Source: Alloacidobacterium sp963823845 (GTDB taxonomy: Bacteria > Acidobacteriota > Terriglobia > Terriglobales > Acidobacteriaceae). Taken from it: DNA of 64,000 bases. The notes under the pieces are model-generated. The model searched no databases. It saw only the letters and a list, made by a program, of their open reading frames with translations, and had not been told where the DNA came from. Of this stretch, positions 55,973-64,000 are shown one piece after another; position 1 is the stretch's first letter; each line of letters starts with the position of its first letter. A program made the position numbers and the translations under genes. Where the stretch lies: positions 1 through 64,000 of the forward strand of contig CAWGND010000010.1 in NCBI GenBank assembly GCA_963823845.1, written 5' to 3'.

Positions 55973-56653
55973 TTATTGCTTTGAGGCACTGGATCGGCCG
56001 GATCGCTTAGAGACTGCGCTCTTCGGCAATCGCGGAACAACCTGAACGCCCGCCCAAAGCGTTGCGATCGTTTGCTCGACCACGAGAGTCTGGTCTGGCA
56101 AGTCAGGCACAACCCCTTGGATGACCATGAGCGTGGCGAGGCCAAAGATCGTGTACCACCAGGTGTGGGCTACCACTATGTCATGCTTACTTGGCAATCC
56201 TTCATCCTTGGCAACATCGAAAAAGAGCTGGACGAAACGTTGGAACAACGGCGCGCCAATGTCGTTGATGTATTGTCCAGCGCGGATGCCGTTGCGGTTC
56301 TCCGGCCCGAAGAAGACGTTGCGGAACTGCTGTGGATGGGCAGTGCAGAACTGAATCAAGCCGCGTGAAGTCGCAAAAAGACGCTCTTTCGGTGCATGAT
56401 GTTTAGCGGCAATCGCGTCGAAGTTCTGAATCAGCAGCCCGATCGTCTCGCTGCTCAACTCGGCAAGAATATGCGATTTGTCAGGAAAATGCTGGTAGAT
56501 CACGGCGTGCGTATAGCCGATTTCTTTAGCGATCGCCCGAAGCGTCACGGCTTCGTAACCGCGATCGGCAAACATTTTGCTGGCAGCCGCAAGGATTTCG
56601 CCCCGCAACCTCTCCTTGCGCTCTGCGCGGCGACTTGGTGATGTGGATGTCAC
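55973..56653 (-). CDS. TetR family transcriptional regulator
   Basis: A 226-residue repressor. N-terminal helix-turn-helix: GEILAAASKMFADRGYEAVT, LRAIAKEIGYTHAVIYQHFP, DKSHILAELS. The ligand domain is of the WHG type (AHTWWYTIFGLATLMVIQGV). A basic Lys/Ser-rich tail closes the protein. It starts with GTG at 56653. It is divergent to the NAD(P)-binding protein gene with two perfect small dyads in between, so it probably represses that gene and itself. Confidence 0.88.
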   Translation of the reverse strand: MTSTSPSRRAERKERLRGEILAAASKMFADRGYEAVTLRAIAKEIGYTHAVIYQHFPDKSHILAELSSETIGLLIQNFDAIAAKHHAPKERLFATSRGLIQFCTAHPQQFRNVFFGPENRNGIRAGQYINDIGAPLFQRFVQLFFDVAKDEGLPSKHDIVVAHTWWYTIFGLATLMVIQGVVPDLPDQTLVVEQTIATLWAGVQVVPRLPKSAVSKRSGRSSASKQ

Positions 56654-56710
56654 TTCAATAGCTTAGTACCTTTTGGCGATTTTTGCGACCGATTGTTGAT
56701 TTACAGCCAC

Positions 56711-56748
56711 TGGTTATAAAACCACGGATTAATTTGCAACCAATGGTT
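56711..56748. promoter_or_regulatory. Two TetR operator candidates
   Basis: TGGTT-ATAA-AACCA (56711-56724) and AACCA-A-TGGTT (56738-56748) use the same half-site in opposite arrangement. They lie between the divergent TetR and NAD(P)-binding genes. Repeated half-sites in a shared promoter region are typical of TetR control. Confidence 0.6.
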
Positions 56749-56819
56749 TTTTATGGCCTCTAATCGTCAGGTCGCTCATTTGGATGGGCAGCCAAATACG
56801 AGACCAAAAGGAGGATGCG

Positions 56820-57446
56820 ATGAAAGTTCTAGTGATTGGAGCAGCGGGCAAGAGCGGAGAAGCGCTGGTAAATGAAGCGCTGGCGGCCGGACATAAGGTA
56901 ACGGCTTTCGTGCGCGGTGCCGCGCAGTACGAGAAGGCGAATGTCAGAGTTGTTGCGGGCGACGTGCTGGACGCGGCCGCGGTGGACGTTGCAGTCGCCG
57001 GACAGGATGCGGTCATCGACGCGCTGGGCGGCAAGACGCCGTGGAAAGTGACGACGATGGAAACGAGCGCGGCACACAATATTGTGGACGCGATGCGGCG
57101 CAATGGCGTGCGGCGATTGCTGAAGATTTCGGTGGTTGGTGCGGGCGAGAGCGTCAAGAACGCCGGCTTTTTCAACGAGCACCTGCTCATGAGGACGTTT
57201 CTGCGGGGTCTGCTGGTAGACAAGGCGGGCATGGAGGCCGAGATCGAAGGCAGCAACTTGGACTGGACGCTCGTGCGGCCGCCGATGTTGACCGACGGCG
57301 AGAAGACCGGCGTTGCCAGGGTGCTGAGCACGGAGGGCGGCGAGAAGGCGCACAAGATCGGGCGGGTGGATCTGGCAGCCTTCATGGTGCAGCAACTGGA
57401 AAGCAGCCGGTATGTGCGTCAGGCCGTGACAGTGACGACCACATAG
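56820..57446 (+). CDS. NAD(P)-binding (NmrA/SDR-like) oxidoreductase
   Basis: A 208-residue Rossmann-fold protein of the atypical SDR type. The nucleotide-binding loop is MKVLVIGAAGKSGEALVNEA. VTAFVRGAAQYEKANVRVVA gives the NADP-type Arg, DVLDAAAVDVAVAGQDAVID follows, and ISVVGAGESVKNAGFFNE and DWTLVRPPMLTDGEK are family landmarks. It lacks the YxxxK catalytic pair of classical SDRs, as usual for NmrA-like proteins. ATG 56820 has AGGAGG five bases upstream. It is controlled probably by the divergent TetR. Its last about 60 bases are duplicated downstream of the cupin gene. Confidence 0.88.
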   Translation: MKVLVIGAAGKSGEALVNEALAAGHKVTAFVRGAAQYEKANVRVVAGDVLDAAAVDVAVAGQDAVIDALGGKTPWKVTTMETSAAHNIVDAMRRNGVRRLLKISVVGAGESVKNAGFFNEHLLMRTFLRGLLVDKAGMEAEIEGSNLDWTLVRPPMLTDGEKTGVARVLSTEGGEKAHKIGRVDLAAFMVQQLESSRYVRQAVTVTTT

Positions 57447-57593
57447 CAAGGCCTCCGCGAGGGTCAACCACCTCTCTCATCGAGGCGATCCGATCGGCTG
57501 TGTAAAGGCCTGTAACGATTCATGCGACAGATAACTGTGGAAACCACGGGACTAGCGGAGTGCTAGCTGCGCAACTCACAAGCTCTGGCGTTC
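57388..57593 (+). repeat. Direct repeat, left copy (about 206 bp)
   Basis: It covers the last 59 bases of the NAD(P)-binding gene plus the spacer up to the cupin leader. About 95% identical to 58194-58400. Confidence 0.85.
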
Positions 57594-57632
57594 ACCCCAG
57601 AGCACCAACTTCGTTCACGAAAGGAAACTTAT

Positions 57633-58154
57633 ATGTCAAACTTCCCCACACCGCTTGACGAAGTCATTCATCACAACGTGATCAGGAATAACAAAACGGG
57701 AGGCCCGGCGCTGGATATCGGGCCTATGCAGTTGCTATGGAGGGCACTGGGAGAGAACACGGGCTACACCTTCTCCATTTATGAGACCACGGTCGTGCCG
57801 GGCATGGGTATTCCACTTCATAAGCACCCATTTGCGGAGTTTTTCTATGTACTGGAAGGCACTCTGGCTATTGGGTCCTGGAACAGCCAGGGCGCCGCTG
57901 AGTGGAACGTGTATGAATCCGGCGAAAGCCTGGTGGTGCAACCCAATGCGCCTCACACATTCTTCAACAAGAGTGAGCATCCGTGCCGCATGCTGAGTGT
58001 TTCAACGTATCACCACGAGCGGATGATGAAGGATGCAGTGCAACCGGATGGCAGGACAGATTTCCTGCCTGCTCAACTCTCTCAGGCCGATTTTGTGAAG
58101 TTGACAAAGTCCATGGAAAAGAACCAGACATTCCTTGTCGCCAACAATGCTTAG
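57633..58154 (+). CDS. Cupin domain protein
   Basis: A 173-residue cupin. The barrel shows VVPGMGIPLHKHPFAEFFYV with the metal-binding His-x-His and Glu, LEGTLAIGSWNSQGAAEW, and the second motif VQPNAPHTFFNKSEHPCRML with a third His. The C-terminus is helical (SQADFVKLTKSMEKNQTFLV). AAGGAA six bases before ATG supports the start. It lies 186 bases behind the NAD(P)-binding gene on the same strand, within a direct-repeat bracket. It may be a dioxygenase or a small-molecule-binding protein; substrate unknown. Confidence 0.85.
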   Translation: MSNFPTPLDEVIHHNVIRNNKTGGPALDIGPMQLLWRALGENTGYTFSIYETTVVPGMGIPLHKHPFAEFFYVLEGTLAIGSWNSQGAAEWNVYESGESLVVQPNAPHTFFNKSEHPCRMLSVSTYHHERMMKDAVQPDGRTDFLPAQLSQADFVKLTKSMEKNQTFLVANNA

Positions 58155-58163
58155 CATGGGGCG

Positions 58164-58193
58164 TCTCTTGAGTTCACCTTTGAACTCAAGAGA
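58164..58193 (+). terminator. 12-bp perfect hairpin after the cupin gene
   Basis: TCTCTTGAGTTC and GAACTCAAGAGA pair perfectly around ACCTTT, ten bases past the cupin stop. No T-tract follows. It probably ends or protects the cupin transcript. Confidence 0.55.
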
Positions 58194-58400
58194 TGCAGCA
58201 ACTGGAAAGCAGCCGGTATGTGCGTCAGGCCGTGACAGTGACGACCACATAGCAAAGCCTCCGCGAGGATCAACCACCTCTCTCGTTGAGGCGATCCGAT
58301 CGGCTGTGTAAAGGCCTGTAACGATTCATGCGACAGATAACTGTGGAAACCCACGGGACTAGCGGAGTGCTAGCTGCGCAACTCATAAGCTCTGGCGTTC
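58194..58400 (+). repeat. Direct repeat, right copy (about 207 bp)
   Basis: A near-identical copy of 57388-57593, including a useless 3' end of the NAD(P)-binding gene. The offset is about 806 bp and the bracketed unit is the cupin gene. Confidence 0.85.
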
Positions 58401-58443
58401 GCATCAGAGCATCACCATTTATTCTAACAAGGAGAAAACGGGC

Positions 58444-58533
58444 ATGTATTTTGGACTCCGTCTAGTCACCACAGAGTCACCAGAATTTTGGCACGCAGGC
58501 TCCCTGTCCGCTCACGCAGGTTCCGAGTGCTAG
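58444..58533 (+). pseudogene. Start of a lost gene after the duplicated leader
   Basis: AAGGAG precedes an ATG frame reading MYFGLRLVTTESPEFWHAGS then LSAHAGSEC and stop. Position and ribosome site mirror the cupin start after the left repeat. It is probably the head of a third operon gene cut short by deletion. I do not recognise the protein. Confidence 0.3.
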
Positions 58534-58598
58534 AATCTCGGCCAGCGGGGGCACGGACATCGGGATCTTCTACGATCACATCGTTTTCGACTACTGAC

Positions 58599-58748
58599 CT
58601 AGTCTCCATCGCGTGCTCCGGCAGCAATCCCTTCTGCCTCTTCCAGAGTCATGCCCGCCGGAATATTGCAGAAGGGCATGAGTGTCCCATCAGCCGCCTC
58701 TGACCAAGCGCCGATGTGGATTGTTCCATCACCGCCGGGGACGCGGGA
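58599..58748 (-). pseudogene. C-terminal scrap of an unknown protein
   Basis: The minus strand reads GGDGTIHIGAWSEAADGTLM, then PFCNIPAGMTLEEAEGIAAG and ARDGD stop. The pattern is clearly protein-like (a beta strand followed by an amphipathic helix) but no start or family is evident. Confidence 0.4.
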
Positions 58749-59120
58749 TCGAGCTTACGATATCAAGCCTATTCCGCCCCGCCAACCGACGCTCTAGCAA
58801 GGCTCTGGCAGCCGCCCTGGCCTGTGCAGAGCCAACGGGAAAGCATCCGGGCCCTGGACCCGAATCTGTTGCGCTTAGCATCTTCTGTGCGCCTTTATTC
58901 GCCATAGGATACGCCTTCCTGACTGCCCCCCGCTGTTGCGGATATTGGATTCAGGCTGTAAACAGAATATTCGAAGTTACCGCAAACGCGACTTTTCGGG
59001 AGGTTCAGAGTCAACTTCCGAAGCCGGTTATACGGCAACGTACATTCTTCCGCTGGAACGACTTAGTTTTCCCTTTGTCCAACTACCATCAGACTGATGT
59101 GCCTCGGCAGGTTTCGGCGT
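58749..59120. other. No recognisable gene
   Basis: About 370 bases upstream of the VWA gene. The overlapping plus frame from 58682 lacks a ribosome site and family resemblance. Confidence 0.4.
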
Positions 59121-60458
59121 ATGATGACCTCGACGCCAGGTTGGTACCCGATCTCTCGGTCATATGCCATTGCGAAGAATGTGAAGGTGCAACTGCCTCT
59201 CGCACTTATGTTCTCCTGCATGGTCCTCCACTCGGCGGCACAGTCAGCTGTCCCACAGACGAAGGACTCCCCAAACCCACCCTTCACGATAGATGTAACC
59301 GTAGATCGAGTGCTGGTGCCGGTCGTCGTTCGTGACAAACAGGGCGATGCTGTAGGCGATTTGAAAAAAGACGACTTTCACGTCTTTGATGATGGCAAGC
59401 CGGTATCAGTATCCGTATTCATTGTTGAGAAATGGGCCACAGCTGGAAGCCATTCTGAACACAATTCAGCCGTCGCTGCGCTTTCTCACGCTGTTCCAAT
59501 TGCCGCTCCACCACCAGCGCCAAGGCACCGCTTCTTTGTCCTGTTGATGGATGACATGCACCTGGATTTTGGAGACCTGGTGCACGCACAGAGGGCCGCG
59601 GTGAAAGCTTTGGACGAAGTATTGGCAGAATCGGACGATGCAGTAGTGATCTCCTTGTCCGGGAAAACCAACAGTGGACTGACACACGACCGCGCGACGC
59701 TGCAGAACGCGATCATGAGTGTCAAGGCTCAAAGCGTCTTACGGCCAGAGAACGATTGTCCGAAGATCGACTACTACCAGGCCGACCTGATTGAAAACAA
59801 GCACAACTCGGCGGCGCTCCAGGACGCGGAACAGCAGGTGGCCGCTTGTAACCCAATGCCGCAAAACATGCTTGAGAATGCGGCAGAATTGGCCGCCAGG
59901 CTTGCTCTGGCAACTGGCCAGCATGACGTTCAGATAGCTTTTGCTTCGATCGGAGCAGTTTTACATGCAATGGCTACTTTACCGGGACAAAGCACGTTGA
60001 TTCTGATCTCGCCGGGTTTTCTGACAATTACGCCAGAGGCGCGGAATGCGGAGTCACGCATCATCGACCTGGCAGCAGCGGCCAATATCACCGTCAGTGC
60101 CCTCGATGCACGGGGAGTATACGTCACGGAAGCCGATGCAAGTGACGATGCACGTGGCCGATCTCCACTCGAAATTGGTGAGCTTCGTAATAGTTCGATG
60201 AAACTGACCGAGAGCGTGATGTCAGAGCTCGCTGATGGCACAGGAGGAACTTACATCAACCATAGCAACGACCTGGATGCCGGATTCAAGAGACTAACAG
60301 CCGCGCCGGAGTGTGTTTATTTGCTCGAATTGCCACTCGGAAACGTGAAGGCTAACGGTTCCTTTCATCGCTTAAAAGTCACAGTAGATCGGGATGGATT
60401 GCAGTTACAGACGCGACGCGGTTACTTTGCCCCTAAAACGGCAAAGGAGAAGAAATAA
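59121..60458 (+). CDS. Secreted VWA-domain protein
   Basis: A 445-residue exported protein typical of Acidobacteriota. A late signal peptide (VQLPLALMFSCMVLHSAAQS) is followed by IDVTVDRVLVPVVVRDKQGD and LKKDDFHVFDDGKPVSVSVF. The VWA-like fold then begins HRFFVLLMDDMHLDFGDLVH, where the MIDAS DxSxS is replaced by DDMHLD. It continues LATGQHDVQIAFASIGAVLH, GQSTLILISPGFLTITPEAR and SALDARGVYVTE. The end is basic (RRGYFAPKTAKEKK). The start is uncertain: ATG 59121 or ATG 59097. It probably acts at the cell surface; partner unknown. Confidence 0.85.
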   Translation: MMTSTPGWYPISRSYAIAKNVKVQLPLALMFSCMVLHSAAQSAVPQTKDSPNPPFTIDVTVDRVLVPVVVRDKQGDAVGDLKKDDFHVFDDGKPVSVSVFIVEKWATAGSHSEHNSAVAALSHAVPIAAPPPAPRHRFFVLLMDDMHLDFGDLVHAQRAAVKALDEVLAESDDAVVISLSGKTNSGLTHDRATLQNAIMSVKAQSVLRPENDCPKIDYYQADLIENKHNSAALQDAEQQVAACNPMPQNMLENAAELAARLALATGQHDVQIAFASIGAVLHAMATLPGQSTLILISPGFLTITPEARNAESRIIDLAAAANITVSALDARGVYVTEADASDDARGRSPLEIGELRNSSMKLTESVMSELADGTGGTYINHSNDLDAGFKRLTAAPECVYLLELPLGNVKANGSFHRLKVTVDRDGLQLQTRRGYFAPKTAKEKK

Positions 60459-60904
60459 AGCTCCTTTCCATGTCGAAGGAACTTCGACAAACAGCAGTCG
60501 TCGAACGCCAAGAACGATTTAGTTGGACGTGTAGTCGGCATCTCGGACAAGTGGTTCCTGTAGTTCCCGGAAAACGGTGCCTCAACCGGTCGATGCAACA
60601 CTATCTAATCAGCCCGGCTGGTAACAACGTGTGGGTGAGCAGGAATTCGGTGGTTTCGTGGATCGCAAGCATGTTGCGTGTCGGCGCACCCCCTGGGTTG
60701 TCAATCCGCCTCACCGATAGGCTCCGGTTCACAACATCCGGCCATCTCGTGCAGGCGCCATAGCAGCTTAGTTCAAGTCCGCTAGAGTTTGCTGATCTTC
60801 GATCTCAAATCTTAACAACAGGGCATATCGCTTTTCCAACCCTGCACGGTCTCGAAAACGCGCATTGGCGATTTGGCGATAGCGATCGAGAGCATCGGCC
60901 AAAT
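60459..60904. other. Intergenic region with palindromic repeat copy E
   Basis: No gene recognised. The repeat at 60801-60891 ends about fifteen bases before the truncated integrase begins. Confidence 0.45.
60801..60891 (+). repeat. Palindromic interspersed repeat, copy E
   Basis: It reads GATCTCAAATCTTAACAACA, GGGCATATCGCTTTTCCAAC, then CTCGAAAACGCGCATTGGCG, ATTTGGCGATAGCGATCGAG. The outer motifs and GGCGATTT agree with the other copies; the inner palindrome is eroded. Confidence 0.6.
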
Positions 60905-61813
60905 GCTTACATGCGTATCGAAGAAGCCAGCGAACTGACTACCCTTGACATTCGCAGGCGATCGCTCGCCGATGGACGCATCTATTACCTGCTGCACATC
61001 AAGCCCTCGAAGTTTGATCGCGCTCGTGTCATCCCCATCGGCAACAGCCTCGGCCGCGTCCTGGCCGAGATCATCCGCCATGTGAAGCGTTTCTATAACA
61101 GCGACTCCGTGCCCGTATGTGACCACTGGGACCTGCTGGAAAAGCGTCCTCGCCCGCCGGCGCCCTACCTTCTTCAGGCTATCCGCCATCCCAGCACCGC
61201 TGGCATTCAGACCATCCGCAGCCGGATTCGTGAACTCTCCATTGTTGCTGAAGCCAGGCGCTCCGAGGGCGCTCCTCTCGTGTTGCTCCCGCACGACTGC
61301 CGGCGGGTGTTTGCCTCCGAACAGCTGAACAACAATACCCCCGTGCATATCATCCAAGCATTGCTGGGCCATGCTTCCCCGGATACGGTGATGATCTACG
61401 CTAAGCTCTATCCATCCCGGCTCGTCGAAGAGTATAGGAAGACGGTCCGCGGGCTGTACAACACACACTATGGCGAAGATGGCCTAAAGAACCCGACCGC
61501 GGAGGAGTGGGCTGCATTTGCCGCGAGCTGCAACCTGCGTGATATGGGAACGCATCTTTGCGCCCCGCCCACAGGCGAGCATTGCCCCAGAGTTTAATCT
61601 GCCTCGGATGCACAGCCCAAGAAGAGCGCTGTCCCGATCTTCAGGCGGATGCTCGCCAGTCACCAACGCAGCCTAAGCGCAGCACGTGTGCATAACGAAC
61701 CGGCCGGCCAGATCGCCTCGCGAGAACTGGAGATTGTCAGGATAAAGGGAGCACTGCAGAGGGCCGAGGAATTGAGTGATGATGTGGCCGCGGCTATCGA
61801 AGGAGTTCTCTGA
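60905..61813 (+). pseudogene. Tyrosine recombinase, 5'-truncated and frameshifted
   Basis: The catalytic domain of a tyrosine recombinase starts abruptly at RIEEASELTTLDIRRRS. It continues LHIKPSKFDRARVIPIGNSL, LLPHDCRRVFASEQLNNNTP with an Arg in HDCRR, and LLGHASPDTVMIYAKLYPSR with the His and Tyr. The N-terminal half is missing. After EHCPRV a stop occurs, but the other frame continues GLICLGCTAQ or AQPKKSAVPIFRRMLASHQR to ALQRAEELSDDVAAAIEGVL at 61813. A frameshift near 61590 is thus likely. It resembles integrases of Tn554-like modules, not the IS91-linked recombinases here. Confidence 0.7.
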
Positions 61814-62106
61814 GAATAGCCTCGGGACAGGAATCGGCACATTGAAACGTTTACTCCTCCGCGTTGTCCATTTTCGGAAAAATCCTGTTCGCTTCTGAAC
61901 ACCCTTACTTTGCCTTCAGGGCTAGCCTTCTCTGCCGCGTGAGGGCCTCAGCTCGCTTCATTGTCCTGACTAAATTGCGCTGCATTAGCGAACAGCCTGC
62001 CTCTCGCAAATGACCCTTCTCCTCTGCATGCCATACTGAATTGGCCACTTTCGTGCATGCACAGACCAAGGTACAGCCCACTAGGAGAATAGGCGAGAAA
62101 CCTATC
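61814..62106. other. Intergenic region before the hydrolase gene
   Basis: No gene called. A minus frame (61905-62050) reads EEKGHLREAGCSLMQRNLVR and looks weakly coding, but it has no start or known family. Confidence 0.35.
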
Positions 62107-63513
62107 ATGAGATTCCTTTTTCCTTTGTTGCTTCTCCTGCCGCCCGTCGTGTCCAGCGCACAACAGGATAATGTTCCTCGCATCGAGTCGAGTGACTGTA
62201 TCTACAGGGCAGACAGCGCTTACAAAACCCACTGCGGTTATCTTGTTGTACCGGAAAATCGTCATCATCTACAAGGCAGGGTGATCAAGCTGCCGTTCAT
62301 ATACGTGGAGAGCAACAATCCCGTCAAGAAGCCGGATCCACTGCTGTATACCGGCGGTGGCCCCGGCGTCAGTTCGCTTCATCCGGTCACTTCTATTGCC
62401 CGCAGGTCCCTGCTGCGCGACCGGGACTATATCGCATTCGAGCAGCGTGGGACGCACTTTGCATTGCCCAACCTGGAATGCGAAGGCGCGGGGCAAGCGG
62501 TTCAGCGGGCCTACCTCGACCATCGGCCAATAGATGATGCGGTACTTGAAGCGGTCCGACAATGCCGTGAAAAGCTCGTCAGGCAAGGGATTGATCTTTC
62601 GGCCTACAACACGGATGAAAGCGCGGCAGACGTCGAAGACCTCCGCCGCTTGCTGAAGATTGATTCGCTCAACCTCATGGGCATCTCTTACAGCGGCGGT
62701 CTGATGATGGCTGTTCTGCAAAAGTATCCCCAGCATATCCGCTCGTTAGTTCTGGACTCGCCGCTGCCCGAGTTTGTAAACATCGATGAACAGGAACTAG
62801 CCAATTTCAATGAGGCGCTAACAGCAGTACTAGACAGCAGCGATAGCAGTCTCTTGGCCCGATTTCACAGCTATTTCGGCAGCCTTGGTGGAAAGGTTTT
62901 TACGATCAGCTATCGGTTGAAAGACGGCAGAGCAGTCGCGTTAAACTATGGCCGAAGTGAATTGTTGAGCATCATCCATGACAAGATTGAAGATTATGAC
63001 GGAATAAAGGAATTGCCGCAGATCATCAACGATATGATCAGCGGGCAGCAAGAGCCGTATATCAAAGCGTATTTCGATGGCGTGTTCTCTGGGAACGGCA
63101 CAACATCGGGCATGCGGTTGTCAGTCTATTGCTCGGACAAGATGGCCTTCGAGAATCCAGCCATCATCGAGCAACAGGAAATCGTTATGCCCTGGCTGGC
63201 TGGTTTTCATGTCAATGATGTTTATCGGACTGTTTGTGACTCCTGGCCAGTCAAACCAATAGACGCTGTAACTAAACAACCGTTCTACAGCAACGTCCCT
63301 GTGCTGCTTGGTGCAGGGGGCCTGGATGACGCCTGCAGGCCCTTGTACAACGACATGATCCATCATTACTTCCCGAACAGCCAGCGATTACTATTCACCA
63401 AACGCCTTCACGGACCGCTGCTGAATTCCTTTGAAGGTGATGTTTACATCGGGGATTTTTTGGACAAGCCCTTTGAGCGCGTTAAAGGGCAAAAGGATAT
63501 CGAGATTTACTGA
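62107..63513 (+). CDS. Secreted alpha/beta hydrolase (S33-type peptidase-like)
   Basis: A 468-residue exported hydrolase. Signal peptide MRFLFPLLLLLPPVVSSAQQ, then CIYRADSAYKTHCGYLVVPE, the oxyanion region LLYTGGGPGVSSLHPV, DYIAFEQRGTHFALPNLECE and the nucleophile elbow NLMGISYSGGLMMAVLQKYP (G-x-S-x-G). The C-terminal VPVLLGAGGLDDACRPLYND supplies the acid, and LLFTKRLHGPLLNSF a candidate His. The layout matches tripeptidyl or proline iminopeptidase-like S33 proteins with a TAP-type C-terminus. ATG 62107 puts the signal peptide at the N-terminus. Substrate unknown. Confidence 0.85.
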   Translation: MRFLFPLLLLLPPVVSSAQQDNVPRIESSDCIYRADSAYKTHCGYLVVPENRHHLQGRVIKLPFIYVESNNPVKKPDPLLYTGGGPGVSSLHPVTSIARRSLLRDRDYIAFEQRGTHFALPNLECEGAGQAVQRAYLDHRPIDDAVLEAVRQCREKLVRQGIDLSAYNTDESAADVEDLRRLLKIDSLNLMGISYSGGLMMAVLQKYPQHIRSLVLDSPLPEFVNIDEQELANFNEALTAVLDSSDSSLLARFHSYFGSLGGKVFTISYRLKDGRAVALNYGRSELLSIIHDKIEDYDGIKELPQIINDMISGQQEPYIKAYFDGVFSGNGTTSGMRLSVYCSDKMAFENPAIIEQQEIVMPWLAGFHVNDVYRTVCDSWPVKPIDAVTKQPFYSNVPVLLGAGGLDDACRPLYNDMIHHYFPNSQRLLFTKRLHGPLLNSFEGDVYIGDFLDKPFERVKGQKDIEIY

Positions 63514-63669
63514 GGGCTCCTTGATATCTGTCGTACGAACGGAGAACAAGCAGAATTTTGGAACGGCTGGCAGCCTATCACCATTCCTAGCAATCGTTGT
63601 ACAGGACAGCTGAATTGAGTGATGATATTGCTGGCTGCCATCGCCGGGTGCGCTGAGGTGCATCGCGCG

Positions 63670-63909
63670 CTACATCGGTGCGTACAATCTTGGCCGCAAA
63701 TCACGAGATAATCTTTCGAAGACATAGGCTGCACGAAAACCAACCAGAACGGGGACATTCTGCCGAGTCAAGTCCCTCTCGGCTTCTTCCTGCGCCTTGC
63801 GTCTCGCACCGATAATCGGAGCTAGAATCGGCGCTTTTAGCGCTTCGTTCCCTGCTCGATGTACAGTCGCCCGCCTCTTCTGATCTCGGTCCGGTAGTTT
63901 CAGAAGCAT
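63670..63909 (-). pseudogene. ArdC-like fragment
   Basis: The frame reads HRAGNEALKAPILAPIIGAR then RKAQEEAERDLTRQNVPVLV and GFRAAYVFERLSRDLRP. ILAP followed by a charged linker and GFR-AYVF is characteristic of the N-terminal single-strand-binding domain of ArdC-type antirestriction proteins. The frame starts and stops without the metallopeptidase part, so it is a remnant of a plasmid- or element-borne gene. Confidence 0.45.
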
Positions 63910-63927
63910 CTTCGCCTGGAGGTGCTC

Positions 63928-64000
63928 ATGGGTCCACCACGCCTAGGAGTCTTTCTGTGGGAGATCCCCAACACGCCGGAGCTTCCGGAGACAGTGCATG
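63928..64000 (+). CDS. Start of an unidentified gene, cut by window edge
   Basis: GGAGG five bases upstream of ATG at 63928 opens a frame reading MGPPRLGVFLWEIPNTPELP then ETVH to the edge. Too short to identify. The good ribosome site is the main support. Confidence 0.35.
   Translation, partial: MGPPRLGVFLWEIPNTPELPETVH

Noticed and set aside
61905..62183. Minus-strand 92-codon frame with EEKGHLREAG
   Set aside because: Weakly coding-like at its C-terminal end, but no start, neighbour or known family supports it.

Overview
The window looks like an accessory, repeat-rich stretch of an Acidobacteriota (Terriglobia/Acidobacteriaceae-like) chromosome. Four FtsX/MacB-type orphan permeases of the acidobacterial duplicated orphan permease (ADOP) kind, three of them behind a PadR regulator, point that way. 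So do a carboxypeptidase-regulatory-domain TonB receptor, a secreted VWA-domain protein, a FecR-domain protein with a Gly-rich tail and the moderately high GC content. The assignment is inferred from gene families only; there is no rRNA or other taxonomic marker.

Layout. 1-1.8 kb: a group II intron, cut by the window edge, sits inside an SRAP (HMCES/YedK-like) gene. 2-9 kb: a broken DUF4185/seven-repeat propeller protein, a serine beta-lactamase-like protein with five C-terminal tandem repeats, and a Crp/Fnr regulator. 9-12 kb: a tRNA-Glu 3' half and a two-gene IS91-type cassette (tyrosine recombinase plus HUH transposase, ATGA overlap). 13-23 kb: FecR protein, GH18 chitinase, PadR+ADOP, DUF417 membrane protein, YdeI-like protein and ankyrin protein. 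23-32 kb: a frameshifted PadR+ADOP pair, a second IS91-type cassette and an intact PadR+ADOP pair. 32-36 kb: two group II introns in tandem, apparently fused. 36-42 kb: NCS2 purine/pyrimidine permease with a C-terminal ATPase-like domain, a broken IS110, DoxX and a type-B carboxylesterase. 42-50 kb: a twice-frameshifted ADOP, small secreted proteins, a decayed CadC-like regulator, an ISNCY remnant and an IS630 element. 50-55 kb: a complete group II intron and a large TonB-dependent receptor. 55-64 kb: a mosaic of gene scraps, TetR/NAD(P)-binding protein/cupin, a VWA protein, a truncated integrase, an alpha/beta hydrolase and scraps.

Mobile DNA dominates: four group II introns, two IS91-type cassettes, IS630, IS110 and ISNCY remnants. 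There is also an unnamed short palindromic repeat present in at least five copies, one of which appears to be split by the second IS91-type cassette. Many genes are broken by single-base frameshifts, often in homopolymers or tandem repeats, so some lesions may be sequence errors.

Functionally the intact genes fit a soil heterotroph: secreted chitinase, esterase and beta-lactamase-like enzymes, a TonB receptor for outer-membrane uptake, and PadR-controlled permeases. I did not find a convincing wholly new defence or biosynthetic system. The most original signals are the palindromic repeat family, the chimeric introns, the intron-interrupted SRAP gene with a possible CTG start, and the two IS91-like recombinase/transposase cassettes.
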